Positions 1-7,008 are shown, numbered from the stretch's first letter. The stretch is DNA of 25,700 nt from Actinocrinis sp035650855 (GCF_035650855.1 NZ_DASRGV010000345.1:1-25700), one strand, 5' to 3'. Notes: a model not told the origin generated them from the letters alone. Translations and numbers: made by a program.

Positions 1-363
1 GATGTCCGAGTGGTGGCGGGAGGGGTGCAGGTCCGCGTAGTCGGCCACCACGCGCGCGACCGCAGCGCGGCTGGCCGCGATCTGCCGCTGCTCTTCAAGC
101 AGCGCGGCCTCGCGTTTGGCCAGCAGCGAGGAAAGGCCGACCTCCGGGCTGACCAAGCGCATGGCGCCGGGATTCTCGTCGGAGGGCCGCAACAGGGAGA
201 GCCTGGCCAGCTCGTCGAGGCCCTCGCGCACCCGTTCGGCCGGCCACTCCAACCGCCGCGCGAGCTCGAGGACGCCGAGGCGCGGCTCGGCGAGCATGGT
301 CTTGTACACCCGCTCCGCGTCCGAATTGACGCCGAGTGCGTCCAAACCCAGTGCTTCCAGCAT
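1..363 (-). CDS. TrmB/LuxR-type transcriptional regulator, N-terminal part (runs off left edge)
   Basis: An open frame reads leftward from an ATG at 363 to the window edge, 121 codons with no stop. It begins MLEALGLDALGVNSDAERVY and continues KTMLAEPRLGVLELARRLEW, the winged-helix opening of the large actinomycete family that joins a TrmB-like N-terminal HTH to a C-terminal LuxR HTH. After the HTH comes a charged helix (about residues 80-110, LLAKREAALLEEQRQIAASR), as expected for the linker/coiled coil of that family. The effector region and LuxR HTH lie outside the window, so the full architecture is inferred. A GGGGG run about 7 nt upstream supports the start. It diverges from the small gene at 479. 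The regulator at 1133-1846 resembles the missing C-terminal half of this family, so the two may be related regulators flanking the small secreted peptide. Confidence 0.75.
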   Translation of the reverse strand, partial: MLEALGLDALGVNSDAERVYKTMLAEPRLGVLELARRLEWPAERVREGLDELARLSLLRPSDENPGAMRLVSPEVGLSSLLAKREAALLEEQRQIAASRAAVARVVADYADLHPSRHHSDI

Positions 364-425
364 GGCAAGCCCCCAACGATCGGTTGCTCCTCAGTGAAGC
401 GTGCAGGTCCCTGCACCGCAAGATT

Positions 426-468
426 CTGCCACACGGAAATCCTGGTCCACAGCCTCTGTCTGACGGAA
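426..468. repeat. Pair of direct repeats CTGnCnnACGGAA in a divergent promoter region
   Basis: CTGCCACACGGAA (426-438) and CTGTCTGACGGAA (456-468) are spaced exactly 30 bp apart, about three helical turns, between the divergent genes at 363 and 479. A related ATGTCAGCACGGAAC lies at 818-832 upstream of the secreted-peptide gene. This looks like a regulator binding site, but no factor can be assigned from sequence alone. Confidence 0.35.
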
Positions 469-478
469 CATCGGGGAT

Positions 479-784
479 ATGTACCTCATCAATTCACGTC
501 TAAGCACTGAGGATAGAAGCATTAACGCCGCCGATCTTCGCCGTCTTTTCACGAATATCGCAGACCCCGACGACCGGCTGGAACACCTCTACGCGGAGAC
601 CGACAGCCACGAGGCGCGCCTCGCGCTGTTCCTGTGCCACCCGGATCTGGCGGCCGCGGAGTCCGCCGCGGCAGGACTTTGCAAGCGGGCACTGGAGCGC
701 TGCCCTGAACTGCGGGGCTGGTCGATGGAGTACTGCGGGGCCGGGGTGGTACCGGGGGCGGAGAAGATCCTTCTGGGGGTGTGA
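479..784 (+). CDS. Small hypothetical protein (101 aa)
   Basis: I do not recognise this protein. It is 101 residues, mostly helical in appearance and acidic in the first half (DPDDRLEHLYAETDSHEARL), with three cysteines (LFLCHPDL, GLCKRALERC) and a Gly-rich tail (YCGAGVVPGAEKILLGV). There is no signal peptide and no membrane segment. Codon use becomes typically high-GC after about codon 14. The first codons are AT-richer and the ATG at 479 has only a poor, very close GGGG as ribosome site, so the true start is uncertain. It lies between the two regulators of the region, transcribed toward the secreted-peptide gene but separated from it by about 185 nt, and may be expressed independently. Confidence 0.55.
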   Translation: MYLINSRLSTEDRSINAADLRRLFTNIADPDDRLEHLYAETDSHEARLALFLCHPDLAAAESAAAGLCKRALERCPELRGWSMEYCGAGVVPGAEKILLGV

Positions 785-866
785 GGCGGGGCAACAACTT
801 GCTGCCACCGCAGGGTCATGTCAGCACGGAACGGTGACAGGGGCCGCCGGACTCCGGCAAAATCCT

Positions 867-891
867 GCCTCGGATAATGGTTCTCCGAGGC
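867..891. promoter_or_regulatory. Hairpin upstream of the secreted-peptide gene
   Basis: GCCTCGG (867-873) and CCGAGGC (885-891) form a perfect 7-bp stem with an 11-nt loop, about 80 nt upstream of the start at 969. There is no T-run, so an operator or leader structure is as likely as a terminator for the gene at 479. Confidence 0.35.
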
Positions 892-968
892 ACCGCGGGC
901 TTCGAATTACCCACTGTTCCGCCCTATTCCCCGCACTGGGTTTGACCCTGCACGAAAGAGGCTTTCCC

Positions 969-1130
969 ATGAAGCGTGCCATCCGTCCCGCGTGCCTGCT
1001 CGTCGCCGCCGCCGTCGTCTCGGCCACTCCGGTGCTCGCCGTCTCCGCCCTCGCCGCCGCCGCGCCCGCCACCGTGGTCACCGCCACGACCTCGCAGGTG
1101 AGCACCGCCAACGACCTCATCTGGGACTGA
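969..1130 (+). CDS. Small secreted peptide (53 aa), candidate signalling peptide
   Basis: The ATG at 969 follows a purine-rich GAAAGAGG and opens a 53-codon gene. Residues 1-8 are basic (MKRAIRPA), residues 9-28 are a hydrophobic core and an ALA-AAAPA stretch at 27-34 fits signal peptidase I cleavage. The predicted export product is only about 20-24 residues, Ser/Thr-rich, ending STANDLIWD. It has one cysteine, inside the signal peptide, so no disulfide or lanthionine is possible in the mature part. The stop is separated by 2 nt from the ATG of a LuxR-HTH regulator, implying co-translation. An in-frame upstream extension to 834 exists but would bury the signal peptide, so I reject it. By analogy with other tiny secreted peptides next to regulators, this could be an exported signal or a processed pheromone; that is inference. 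A small cell-wall peptide or spurious translation are the alternatives. Confidence 0.65.
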   Translation: MKRAIRPACLLVAAAVVSATPVLAVSALAAAAPATVVTATTSQVSTANDLIWD

Positions 1131-1132
1131 CG

Positions 1133-1846
1133 ATGACCGAAACGCTTTCCGCTCCCGTCCGGCTGCGCCGCCGCGAACCCGTTCCGGCACGCCGCCCCTG
1201 GACCGAGGCCCCGGCCGGACACATCGCAGGTCCGGCGCGCGGAGCCGCCGCGCTGCTCGGCGCGGAACTCGAGGAGCTGACCCGGGACGAGCTGATCGCC
1301 CTGGTGCCCGAGCCGTGGCTGTTCGACCGCATGGTGCCGTCCGGCCTGTTCTCCAAGCTGCTGCGCCAGGGCCTGACGGTCCGGGTGCTGCACGGCCCGG
1401 CGCGACCTGGCGACCCGGCGCCGTTCCCGGCGCTCACCCGGCTCGGCACGGCCGCGCCGACCACGTTCAGCCTGCCGTACCCGGTGATCGTCCGGGACCG
1501 CTCGGTGCTGTACATGCCGCACCCCGACCCGCGCCACCCGATGGCCGGCCGGCTCGCCCCGCAGCCGCACGTGGTCGCGGCCCGCTCGCTGGCCGTCGCC
1601 TTCGACCTGGCCTGGGCCGCCGCCTGCGGCCAGCCGCCGAACAGCCCGCCGCCCGGGCAGGTCACCGCGGAGCAGCGGGAGATCCTGCAGGTGCTCAGCA
1701 ACGGGGTCACCGACGACCACGCGGCCGCGCAGCTGCACATGAGCCGGCGCACCTTCGCCCGGCGGGTGGCGGCGCTGATGGAAAGCCTCGGCGCGACCAG
1801 CCGGTTCCAGGTGGGAGTGCAGGCGGCGCGGCGCGGGCTGGTCTGA
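1133..1846 (+). CDS. LuxR-type HTH transcriptional regulator, short form (237 aa)
   Basis: The C-terminal 62 residues (about 175-237) form a LuxR/GerE-like HTH: VTAEQREILQVLSNGVTDDH, then AAAQLHMSRRTFARRVAAL and a final helix. The N-terminal 170 residues resemble the phospholipase-D-like effector half of actinomycete TrmB/LuxR regulators (LVPEPWLFDRM, GLTVRVLH, PVIVRDRSVLYMPHP, FDLAWAAACGQ), but the usual N-terminal TrmB winged helix is missing, so the protein is shorter than the roughly 320-residue family norm. The start at 1133 is 2 nt after the peptide gene's stop, with a weak GGGA as ribosome site, so translational coupling is likely. The arrangement suggests that the regulator responds to, or controls, the exported peptide. 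No phosphoacceptor receiver domain is present. The family call is firm; the ligand and targets are unknown. Confidence 0.85.
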   Translation: MTETLSAPVRLRRREPVPARRPWTEAPAGHIAGPARGAAALLGAELEELTRDELIALVPEPWLFDRMVPSGLFSKLLRQGLTVRVLHGPARPGDPAPFPALTRLGTAAPTTFSLPYPVIVRDRSVLYMPHPDPRHPMAGRLAPQPHVVAARSLAVAFDLAWAAACGQPPNSPPPGQVTAEQREILQVLSNGVTDDHAAAQLHMSRRTFARRVAALMESLGATSRFQVGVQAARRGLV

Positions 1847-1894
1847 CCTCAAGCACTGCGGGAGGGAAGCGCAGCGCGGTTGAAAGCGGCGACT

Positions 1895-1954
1895 GTGAAA
1901 CCCGTGCCGGTGAAGGCAGTGTCGATGAAAGCAGTGCCAATGAAGGCAGTGGGT
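1895..1954 (+). repeat. 15-bp minisatellite, four copies
   Basis: Four tandem units begin at 1895, 1910, 1925 and 1940: GTGAAACCCGTGCCG, GTGAAGGCAGTGTCG, ATGAAAGCAGTGCCA and ATGAAGGCAGTGGGT. The unit length is a multiple of three and would read as (V/M)K(A/P)V(P/S) on the + strand, but no supported gene contains it. A decayed fifth unit (GAAAGTGGTGAAAGG) follows. Confidence 0.8.
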
Positions 1955-2166
1955 GAAAGTGGTGAAAGGCCGCGGCGCTGCCCCGACCCGAGGCCTTATC
2001 CGCCCGCGAGCCGGGAGAGCTCGCCGCATTCGGTGCTCACGCCGCCGGTCCGGCACCGGGACCGGCGGAGCGCCGGCTGACGACAGCTGGCCGACCGACA
2101 GCCGGTAACCGTGCCGGGAGCGCCGTAGAGGCACCATACGGACCGGTAGGCGCCCAGATAAACCAC

Positions 2167-2199
2167 AAGGCGCCCCGACGCTCAGCGTCGGACCGCCTT
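2167..2199. terminator. Two-sided hairpin terminator between luxR and the NRPS fragment
   Basis: AAGGCG (2167-2172) pairs with CGCCTT (2194-2199), and CCGACGCT (2175-2182) with AGCGTCGG (2184-2191; the innermost bases open as loop), giving a long stem with one 2-nt internal loop. It sits between two convergent genes, where one hairpin can end both transcripts. There is no long U-tract, which is usual in high-GC actinomycetes. Confidence 0.75.
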
Positions 2200-2223
2200 G
2201 GGCGTTTCAGAGAGTGTTCAGGC

Positions 2224-2961
2224 TCAGCCGTAGCGCCGAGTGGCGTCCAGGAGGCTGAGCACGTTGCGGTGCGAGGCCATGATGGTCGGCGCCGCGCCCG
2301 GGCCCGCGGGATAGCTCAGGTACGCCAGGTCGTCCGGGCCGGCGGCCCACGGGTCGTCCTCGAACAGGCCGGCGGTCTCGGGGTCGGTCAGCACGGCCGG
2401 ATCGGAGTCGACGATCACGGTGCGGACCACCGCCGGGCGGTAGGGCCCGCCGGGCAGCTCGATTCCCGCCTGCGCCACGATGACGCGCAGGCCGATGTCC
2501 TGCCGCATGAAGTTCAAGCGCTCAGCCGAGTAGCTGGGGTCCAGCGGGACGTAGGCGCCGCCGGAGCGCAGGATGCCGAGCATCCCGATGACCAGTTCGA
2601 TCGAGCTCTCGCAGCACAGGCCGACCGGGTGGCCGCGGCGCACGCCGGCCAGCCGCAGCTTGGCCGCCACGCCCCCGGCGCGGGTCCACAGCTGCGCGTA
2701 GCTCAGTTCCTCGCCGTCGAAGACGACGGCCGCCGCGTCCGGATTGATACACACCTGTTCGGCGATCAGCTGCGGGATGCTGGCCTCGACCGGGAAGTCG
2801 TCCCAGTGCGCGTCGGCGCAGGCGGTCAGCAGGGCCCATTCCGCGTCGGGCAGGCTGGACAGCTCGCCGACGGGCTCGTCGTGCCGGTACTGCCTGATCC
2901 GCTGCGCGCGGATCACGCCGGCCGGCGGTCCGTCGGTACGGTCGGTGAATCGGATGAACAT
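2224..2961 (-). CDS. Truncated, degenerate NRPS adenylation-domain protein (245 aa)
   Basis: The protein matches the condensation-adenylation linker and the first half of an NRPS A domain. Linker: FPVEASIPQLIAEQV then PDAAAVVF. Motif A1-like: LSYAQLW. Motif A2: LRSGGAYVPLDPSY. Motif A3 region: LAYLSYPAGPGAAPTIM then ASHRNVLSLL. Real A3 motifs read roughly YTSGSTGxPKG; here the Thr/Ser, the Gly-rich phosphate loop and the Lys are replaced, so ATP-dependent activation is not expected. The frame then stops (RRYG), losing A4-A10, including the substrate pocket and catalytic lysine. An intact A domain needs about 500 residues. The start at 2961 is preferred over the ATG at 2967 because GGAGG is 7 nt away from it but abuts the other. 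The frame is uninterrupted and has normal codon use, so it may be a remnant that is still expressed or a recruited non-catalytic protein. Confidence 0.75.
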   Translation of the reverse strand: MFIRFTDRTDGPPAGVIRAQRIRQYRHDEPVGELSSLPDAEWALLTACADAHWDDFPVEASIPQLIAEQVCINPDAAAVVFDGEELSYAQLWTRAGGVAAKLRLAGVRRGHPVGLCCESSIELVIGMLGILRSGGAYVPLDPSYSAERLNFMRQDIGLRVIVAQAGIELPGGPYRPAVVRTVIVDSDPAVLTDPETAGLFEDDPWAAGPDDLAYLSYPAGPGAAPTIMASHRNVLSLLDATRRYG

Positions 2962-3128
2962 CCCCATCCCTCCGCTTGGCTGCCCCGAGGAACCCGGAAC
3001 TCGGGAACGCGGTGCTCAGGAAGCTAACAGTCCGGGTTCGGCCGCTCGCATTGCGTGGAGGAAAGTGGCAAGAGTGTGCCAGTGACGGCGGTTCGCCACC
3101 CGAACGCGTTGACGGAGCGGTAAGGGGT

Positions 3129-3140
3129 CTGACGCGTCAG
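3129..3140. promoter_or_regulatory. Perfect 12-bp palindrome upstream of the NRPS-fragment gene
   Basis: CTGACGCGTCAG is perfectly self-complementary and lies about 170 nt upstream of the leftward start at 2961, in the 223-nt gap before the methyltransferase gene. An operator is possible. Nothing else in the gap (2962-3184) is recognisable. Confidence 0.3.
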
Positions 3141-3184
3141 TATTCTGCTCGGCCCACGCGCAGGTGGGACCGATCGCATAAGAC

Positions 3185-3757
3185 TTAGAACAGGGTCGGT
3201 TGCAAGGAACCTTCAAGGGTGAGCAATCGGCGCTTGGCCTCCAGTCCGCCGCCGAAGCCGCCGATGCCCCCGTCGGCCGCGATGACCCGGTGGCAGGGCA
3301 CGACGATCACGATCGGGTTGCTGCCCATCACGGTGCCCACCAGCCGGGAAGCGCCCAGCGTCCGGCCGGACAGCAGCGCGAGGTCGCCGTAGCCGACGGT
3401 GTCTCCGAACCGGACCTTCGCGTGCAGGGTGCTGAGGATGGAGCGCTGGACTCCTGAGGTGAGCGACCAGTCCACCGGCACGGTGAACTCGGTGAGCGTC
3501 CCGGCGAAGTACTCCTCGAGCTCTTCGGATATCAGCGCGCCGAACTCGTGCTCCAGCAGCGGCGCGGGCTCCAGTCCGCCCTTCGCCCCCGGGGCCGAGG
3601 AGGCCAGGTCGTCCGCGAAGCCGGCGAGCGGACCGAAGGTCAGCCGCAGCAGCCCTCGCGAGGTCACCACGGCGCCGAGCGGGCCGACCGGCGAGTCGAT
3701 GTCGCCCCACGCGGATCCGGCAGGCAGCCGGTAGTGCGAGCCAGGTCCTGGCAACAT
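3185..3757 (-). CDS. ogt: Methylated-DNA--protein-cysteine S-methyltransferase (190 aa)
   Basis: This enzyme moves the methyl group of O6-methylguanine (or O4-methylthymine) to its own cysteine, a one-shot suicide repair. The active-site motif PCHRVI is present in the context SNPIVIVVPCHRVIAADG, preceded by a winged-helix DNA-binding region with the Arg-finger type segment (GRTLGASRLVGTVM) and followed by GGIGGFGGGLEAKRRLLTLE. The N-terminal part (SPVGPLGAVVTSRGLLRLTF) is the usual ribonuclease-H-like lobe. At 190 residues it is of Ogt size; there is no AraC/Ada domain. The ATG at 3757 is chosen because GGAGG lies 8 nt upstream; an in-frame start at 3784 is less supported. It follows the prim-pol gene in the same direction after a 150-nt gap and is probably transcribed separately. 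Confidence 0.93.
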   Translation of the reverse strand: MLPGPGSHYRLPAGSAWGDIDSPVGPLGAVVTSRGLLRLTFGPLAGFADDLASSAPGAKGGLEPAPLLEHEFGALISEELEEYFAGTLTEFTVPVDWSLTSGVQRSILSTLHAKVRFGDTVGYGDLALLSGRTLGASRLVGTVMGSNPIVIVVPCHRVIAADGGIGGFGGGLEAKRRLLTLEGSLQPTLF

Positions 3758-3810
3758 CCGGCTCCTCCTCTCCGCGGGCCGCACGCACGCCCCTTCGCGT
3801 GCTCTGTCTC

Positions 3811-3824
3811 GGCTGGGTCCAGCC
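3811..3824. promoter_or_regulatory. Inverted repeat upstream of ogt
   Basis: GGCTGG-GT-CCAGCC is a 14-bp palindrome in the gap between the prim-pol stop (3908) and the ogt start (3757). It could be an operator for ogt or part of a terminator for the upstream gene; its short arms make it weak evidence. Confidence 0.25.
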
Positions 3825-3907
3825 TAGGCGGCGGCACTGACAATTTCGTTCGCTTTGGCGCAGAACCGGGTCGAGGCGATCGAGCCGGCCGGGTGCCGGA
3901 CGGGGCA

Positions 3908-5500
3908 TCAGGCCGCCTTCCCGGTACTGAGCCGCTTCGCGGGGCTCGCCGCAGCGTCAATCGCGGCGTCCGCGGCCAGCTTCAGGTCGTGCAGAGCCTT
4001 GCTGAGCGGCGAGCGGGTCCGTCTGCGGCCCGGAGGGCGGCGAGCGGAGCCTTGGACGGTCCGCTCCATTGCCGCAGCGAGATCTCGAACGGCTTCGCAC
4101 AATCGGCCGGCGTGACGCCGCTGCGCCGCCCCGAAGTGCCCTGCGTCCCGCAGATCCCGTAACGCATCCATCAGTGCCCGTATACGACGCCAGTCCTGAC
4201 TGAACGCCAGTGAGGCAGCGCTCAACGCGACCGTGTCGTACGCCTGGTCCATGGCCCGCAGCGCGGCGAAGATCCGGAGGTCGGCCCGATCGCGCGCCGA
4301 CCGCCGGTTCGGGCGCTTCGGCGCCTGGTGCGCGACATCTGACGGCGGGTCACTCGATCCGCGAGCCTCGTTCGGCGCAGATCGAGCGAACACGATCCGC
4401 ACCGCCGAGCTTCGGGCGTCGGGCCTGCGGCGAGCCGGGAAGCGCGGCCGGGCGATGCCCGCGCCGAGGCCCGAGGCGAGGGTCGAGGCGCATTCGCGGG
4501 CCGGCAGTCCGGCCTGGCGCGCCGCGTGGAACAGCTCCGAGGCGGCGAGGTCGCGGTCCAGCAGGCCGGCGCCGACCAGGCGGCCCAGCGCGTACGCGGA
4601 GCGGTTGAGCGTGTCGTTGCGCGTGCCGATTCTCGCGGTGCGCATCCGCTCGACCTCGTTGCGCAGCGCCGCCGCCCCGTACGCGGCCGCCGCGGCACCC
4701 GGCATGCGAGAGCCGGCCACGTCGGAGCGGTTGACGGCGAGGGGAGGCAGCGCCGGAGCCGCCTGACGTGACCTTGCCGCGAGTTCGCGCACGATCCAGC
4801 GCGGGACCGGCGCGACGGGCGAGTCGTCCGCGATCTCGTAGCGGTTGCGGCCGATCGTCGAGCCTGGTCCGACTACATAGCCTCCGGCCGCGCGCGTGTC
4901 GATCAGCGGGCCGAGCCGGGCCACGGTGTTGCGCAGCTGAAGGCCCTTCGGGGCGCGGAAGTAGAGGTGTATGCCACCGGACGGCGTCGCCACGGTGAAT
5001 GTGCGCGGTATCGGCCGGCCGGCGGCCAACTCGCGCAGCGCCTGCGCGCCATCGCGCGGCTCCTGGCGCGTGGACGCGGGCGCGTCGGCACCGCGCTGCC
5101 CTTCGGCATCGCGCGGGTCCTGGTGTGTGGACTGGGACGTGTCGGCGCCGCGCAGCGCGTGCGCGCCGTCGCGCGGGTCCTGGTGCGCGGACGTGGGCGC
5201 GTCGGCACCGCGCTGCCCTTCGCCGTCGCGCGGCTGCTTAGGGACGTCGAGGTCGAGCACGAACAGGCCGCTCGGCCCGCAGGCTATGCCGAAGTTCGCG
5301 TGCGGCGGCCAGCCCAGTTCGCGCAGGCGCCGCGGATCGCGGACCGCCAGCCCCTCCCAGTCCTCGCGCACCGCGGGGACCTTGCTGCCCGGGCGCAGCG
5401 GGAAGACCGCGAAGCCGCGCTCGGCCAGGGCGATCGCCGCGCCGAGGCGATCGGTCGCGGCGCCGGTGCCGCTCGGTGTCGCGGTTGCCATCGTCGACAT
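3908..5500 (-). CDS. Bifunctional DNA primase/polymerase (prim-pol) domain protein with repeat insertion (530 aa)
   Basis: Residues about 18-240 are a prim-pol (archaeo-eukaryotic primase-like) domain. The family's catalytic motifs are all present: VLDLD (D83, D85), TPSGGIHLYF (H178) and LIDTRAAGGYVVGPGS (D201). Residues about 275-360 (RIGTRNDTLNRSAYALGRLV, then a helical stretch ending in a GLGAGIARPR motif) match the primase C-terminal helical region seen in actinomycete relatives. The last 170 residues are Arg/Ala-rich and unrecognised; there is no helicase domain. Residues about 89-157, between the DxD and His motifs, are a repetitive Gly/Gln/Asp-rich insertion encoded by a minisatellite. 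GGAGG 8 nt before the ATG at 5500 fixes the start, and TATAGA (rightward complement at 5537-5542) is a plausible -10. Relatives occur on plasmids and integrative elements, but no mobility genes are near, so a chromosomal orphan role in repair or priming is inferred. Confidence 0.85.
   Translation of the reverse strand: MSTMATATPSGTGAATDRLGAAIALAERGFAVFPLRPGSKVPAVREDWEGLAVRDPRRLRELGWPPHANFGIACGPSGLFVLDLDVPKQPRDGEGQRGADAPTSAHQDPRDGAHALRGADTSQSTHQDPRDAEGQRGADAPASTRQEPRDGAQALRELAAGRPIPRTFTVATPSGGIHLYFRAPKGLQLRNTVARLGPLIDTRAAGGYVVGPGSTIGRNRYEIADDSPVAPVPRWIVRELAARSRQAAPALPPLAVNRSDVAGSRMPGAAAAAYGAAALRNEVERMRTARIGTRNDTLNRSAYALGRLVGAGLLDRDLAASELFHAARQAGLPARECASTLASGLGAGIARPRFPARRRPDARSSAVRIVFARSAPNEARGSSDPPSDVAHQAPKRPNRRSARDRADLRIFAALRAMDQAYDTVALSAASLAFSQDWRRIRALMDALRDLRDAGHFGAAQRRHAGRLCEAVRDLAAAMERTVQGSARRPPGRRRTRSPLSKALHDLKLAADAAIDAAASPAKRLSTGKAA
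5033..5240. repeat. In-frame minisatellite inside the prim-pol gene
   Basis: A 117-bp unit starts at 5033 and repeats at 5150 (both opening GCGCAGCG), and each unit itself holds two related 57-60-bp halves. In protein this gives alternating blocks PRDGEGQRGADAP, PRDGAHALRGAD, PRDAEGQRGADAP and PRDGAQALRE. All units keep the reading frame. Copies differ by substitutions, so the expansion is not brand new. Confidence 0.85.
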
Positions 5501-5596
5501 GTTCGATCCTCCTTCGCGCTTCGCTCGTACTTATGTTCTATACCCAGCCACCGACAGATTCCGCTCCGATGGCCCGTCCGTGGCACGATCTGCCGC

Positions 5597-6021
<425 letters not shown>

Positions 6022-6065
6022 CCGCCCGGGCGCCGACAGGGATAGAGGAGATACCGGACGGGGCG

Positions 6066-6860
6066 TCAGCCGATCCCGAGCTTGGCGTGCATCTCCCAGA
6101 CCAGGATCTCGGACGCCTCGATCGCGGTCACCCGCTGGCTGTCTCCGGCCGTGATCCGTGCCGCAGCGCCTGTTCCGAGCACGCCTGCGCCTTCCAGCTC
6201 CACCGCGCCGCGCGCTGCGAACACGTGCAGGTAGGGGGCTGCGGGCAGCGTGACGGAGCCGCCCGGCTCCAGCCGTGCCGCATGCAGCGCGGCGTCCTTC
6301 TGCTTGATCCGGATCGCGGCCGCGCCCTCGTGCCGGTCCATGCCGGAGGCGACCGGGACGAGTCCGCCGCGCAGCAGTTCGTCGCCGATTTCGAGCTGCT
6401 CGTAGCCGGGGTCGATGCGAGCCTCGTCAGGCACCACCCACATCTGCACGAAGTGCACGGGCTCGTCGTGCTCGGCGCCGCCGGTCAGCCGCCAGGAGTC
6501 GTTCTTCTCCGAATGCAGGATGCCGCGGCCCGCGCTCATCCGCTGCGCGAGCCCCGGATAGATGACCCCGCTGTGCCCTTCGGAGTCCTGGTGCACGAGC
6601 GCGCCGCGCAGCACCCAGGTGACGATCTCCATGTCCTCATGCGGGTGCGTCTCGAACCCGGCGCCCGGCCGCACCACGTCGTCGTTGTTGACGAGCAGCA
6701 GGCCGAAATGCGTGTTGCGGGCGTCGTAGTGGCGGCCGAAGGAGAAGGAGTGCTTCGAGTCCAGCCAGGACAGCCGGGTGGCGAAGCGGTCGCCCGGATC
6801 GCGCAGGTCGAGTGACGGCTTCAAGCCCTGCGGAGCGCTCGTGATCGGAAACGCCGGCAT
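6066..6860 (-). CDS. Pirin family protein (264 aa)
   Basis: Pirins are double-barrel cupins with an iron site; some have quercetinase activity and others act as regulators. The N-terminal cupin contains HPHEDMEIVTWVLRGALVH and the second metal cluster GRGILHSEKND, supplying the expected His/His and His/Glu ligands. The opening segment FSFGRHYDARNTHFG is typical of the family. The C-terminal half (about residues 150-264) is the second, degenerate barrel. The start at 6860 has AAGGAG 8 nt upstream; a longer frame to 6989 lacks support. The gene diverges from the lactonase at 7009 across 148 nt and converges on dtd. Substrate and role cannot be told from sequence. Confidence 0.92.
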   Translation of the reverse strand: MPAFPITSAPQGLKPSLDLRDPGDRFATRLSWLDSKHSFSFGRHYDARNTHFGLLLVNNDDVVRPGAGFETHPHEDMEIVTWVLRGALVHQDSEGHSGVIYPGLAQRMSAGRGILHSEKNDSWRLTGGAEHDEPVHFVQMWVVPDEARIDPGYEQLEIGDELLRGGLVPVASGMDRHEGAAAIRIKQKDAALHAARLEPGGSVTLPAAPYLHVFAARGAVELEGAGVLGTGAAARITAGDSQRVTAIEASEILVWEMHAKLGIG

Positions 6861-7008
6861 GGTGGGTCTCCTTCTGCTCGATTCCTCGACCCTACGCCAC
6901 CAGGATAGTTGAATCATGAACAAAGCGTGAATCGGGTCGGCTGCCGCTGCGCCGGGCCGATGCGGGCATACGCGCAATACTGGTCCCAACGATCAAAGGA
7001 AGGCGTGC

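Larger units (their letters stand above)
1847..2223. other. Noncoding stretch between convergent genes
   Basis: This 377-nt interval carries a 15-bp minisatellite (1895-1954), a GGTCC/GGACC inverted repeat near 2047-2063, a 7-bp CCGGCTG/CAGCCGG inverted repeat (2073-2079 and 2099-2105) and a strong hairpin at 2167-2199. I see no convincing gene. A 66-codon frame from a TTG at 1880 only reads through the minisatellite and lacks a ribosome site. Confidence 0.6.

Noticed and set aside
10..510. 166-codon rightward frame at the left edge
   Set aside because: It is antisense to the TrmB/LuxR regulator, which has clear family motifs and a start at 363.
1880..2080. 66-codon frame through the 15-bp minisatellite
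   Set aside because: It has a TTG start without ribosome site, and the sequence after the repeat is low-complexity with no recognisable fold.
821..2137. 438-codon open frame on the minus strand
   Set aside because: It lies opposite the secreted peptide and LuxR genes, has no domain and consists of Arg/His-rich low-complexity sequence, typical of antisense frames in high-GC DNA.
5033..5240. CRISPR-like array
   Set aside because: The repeats are contiguous, in frame and diverged, with no spacers and no cas genes.
3908..5500. Prim-pol gene as marker of an integrated plasmid or phage
   Set aside because: No integrase, excisionase, replication initiator, transfer gene, tRNA or attachment-site repeat is visible in the flanking sequence.
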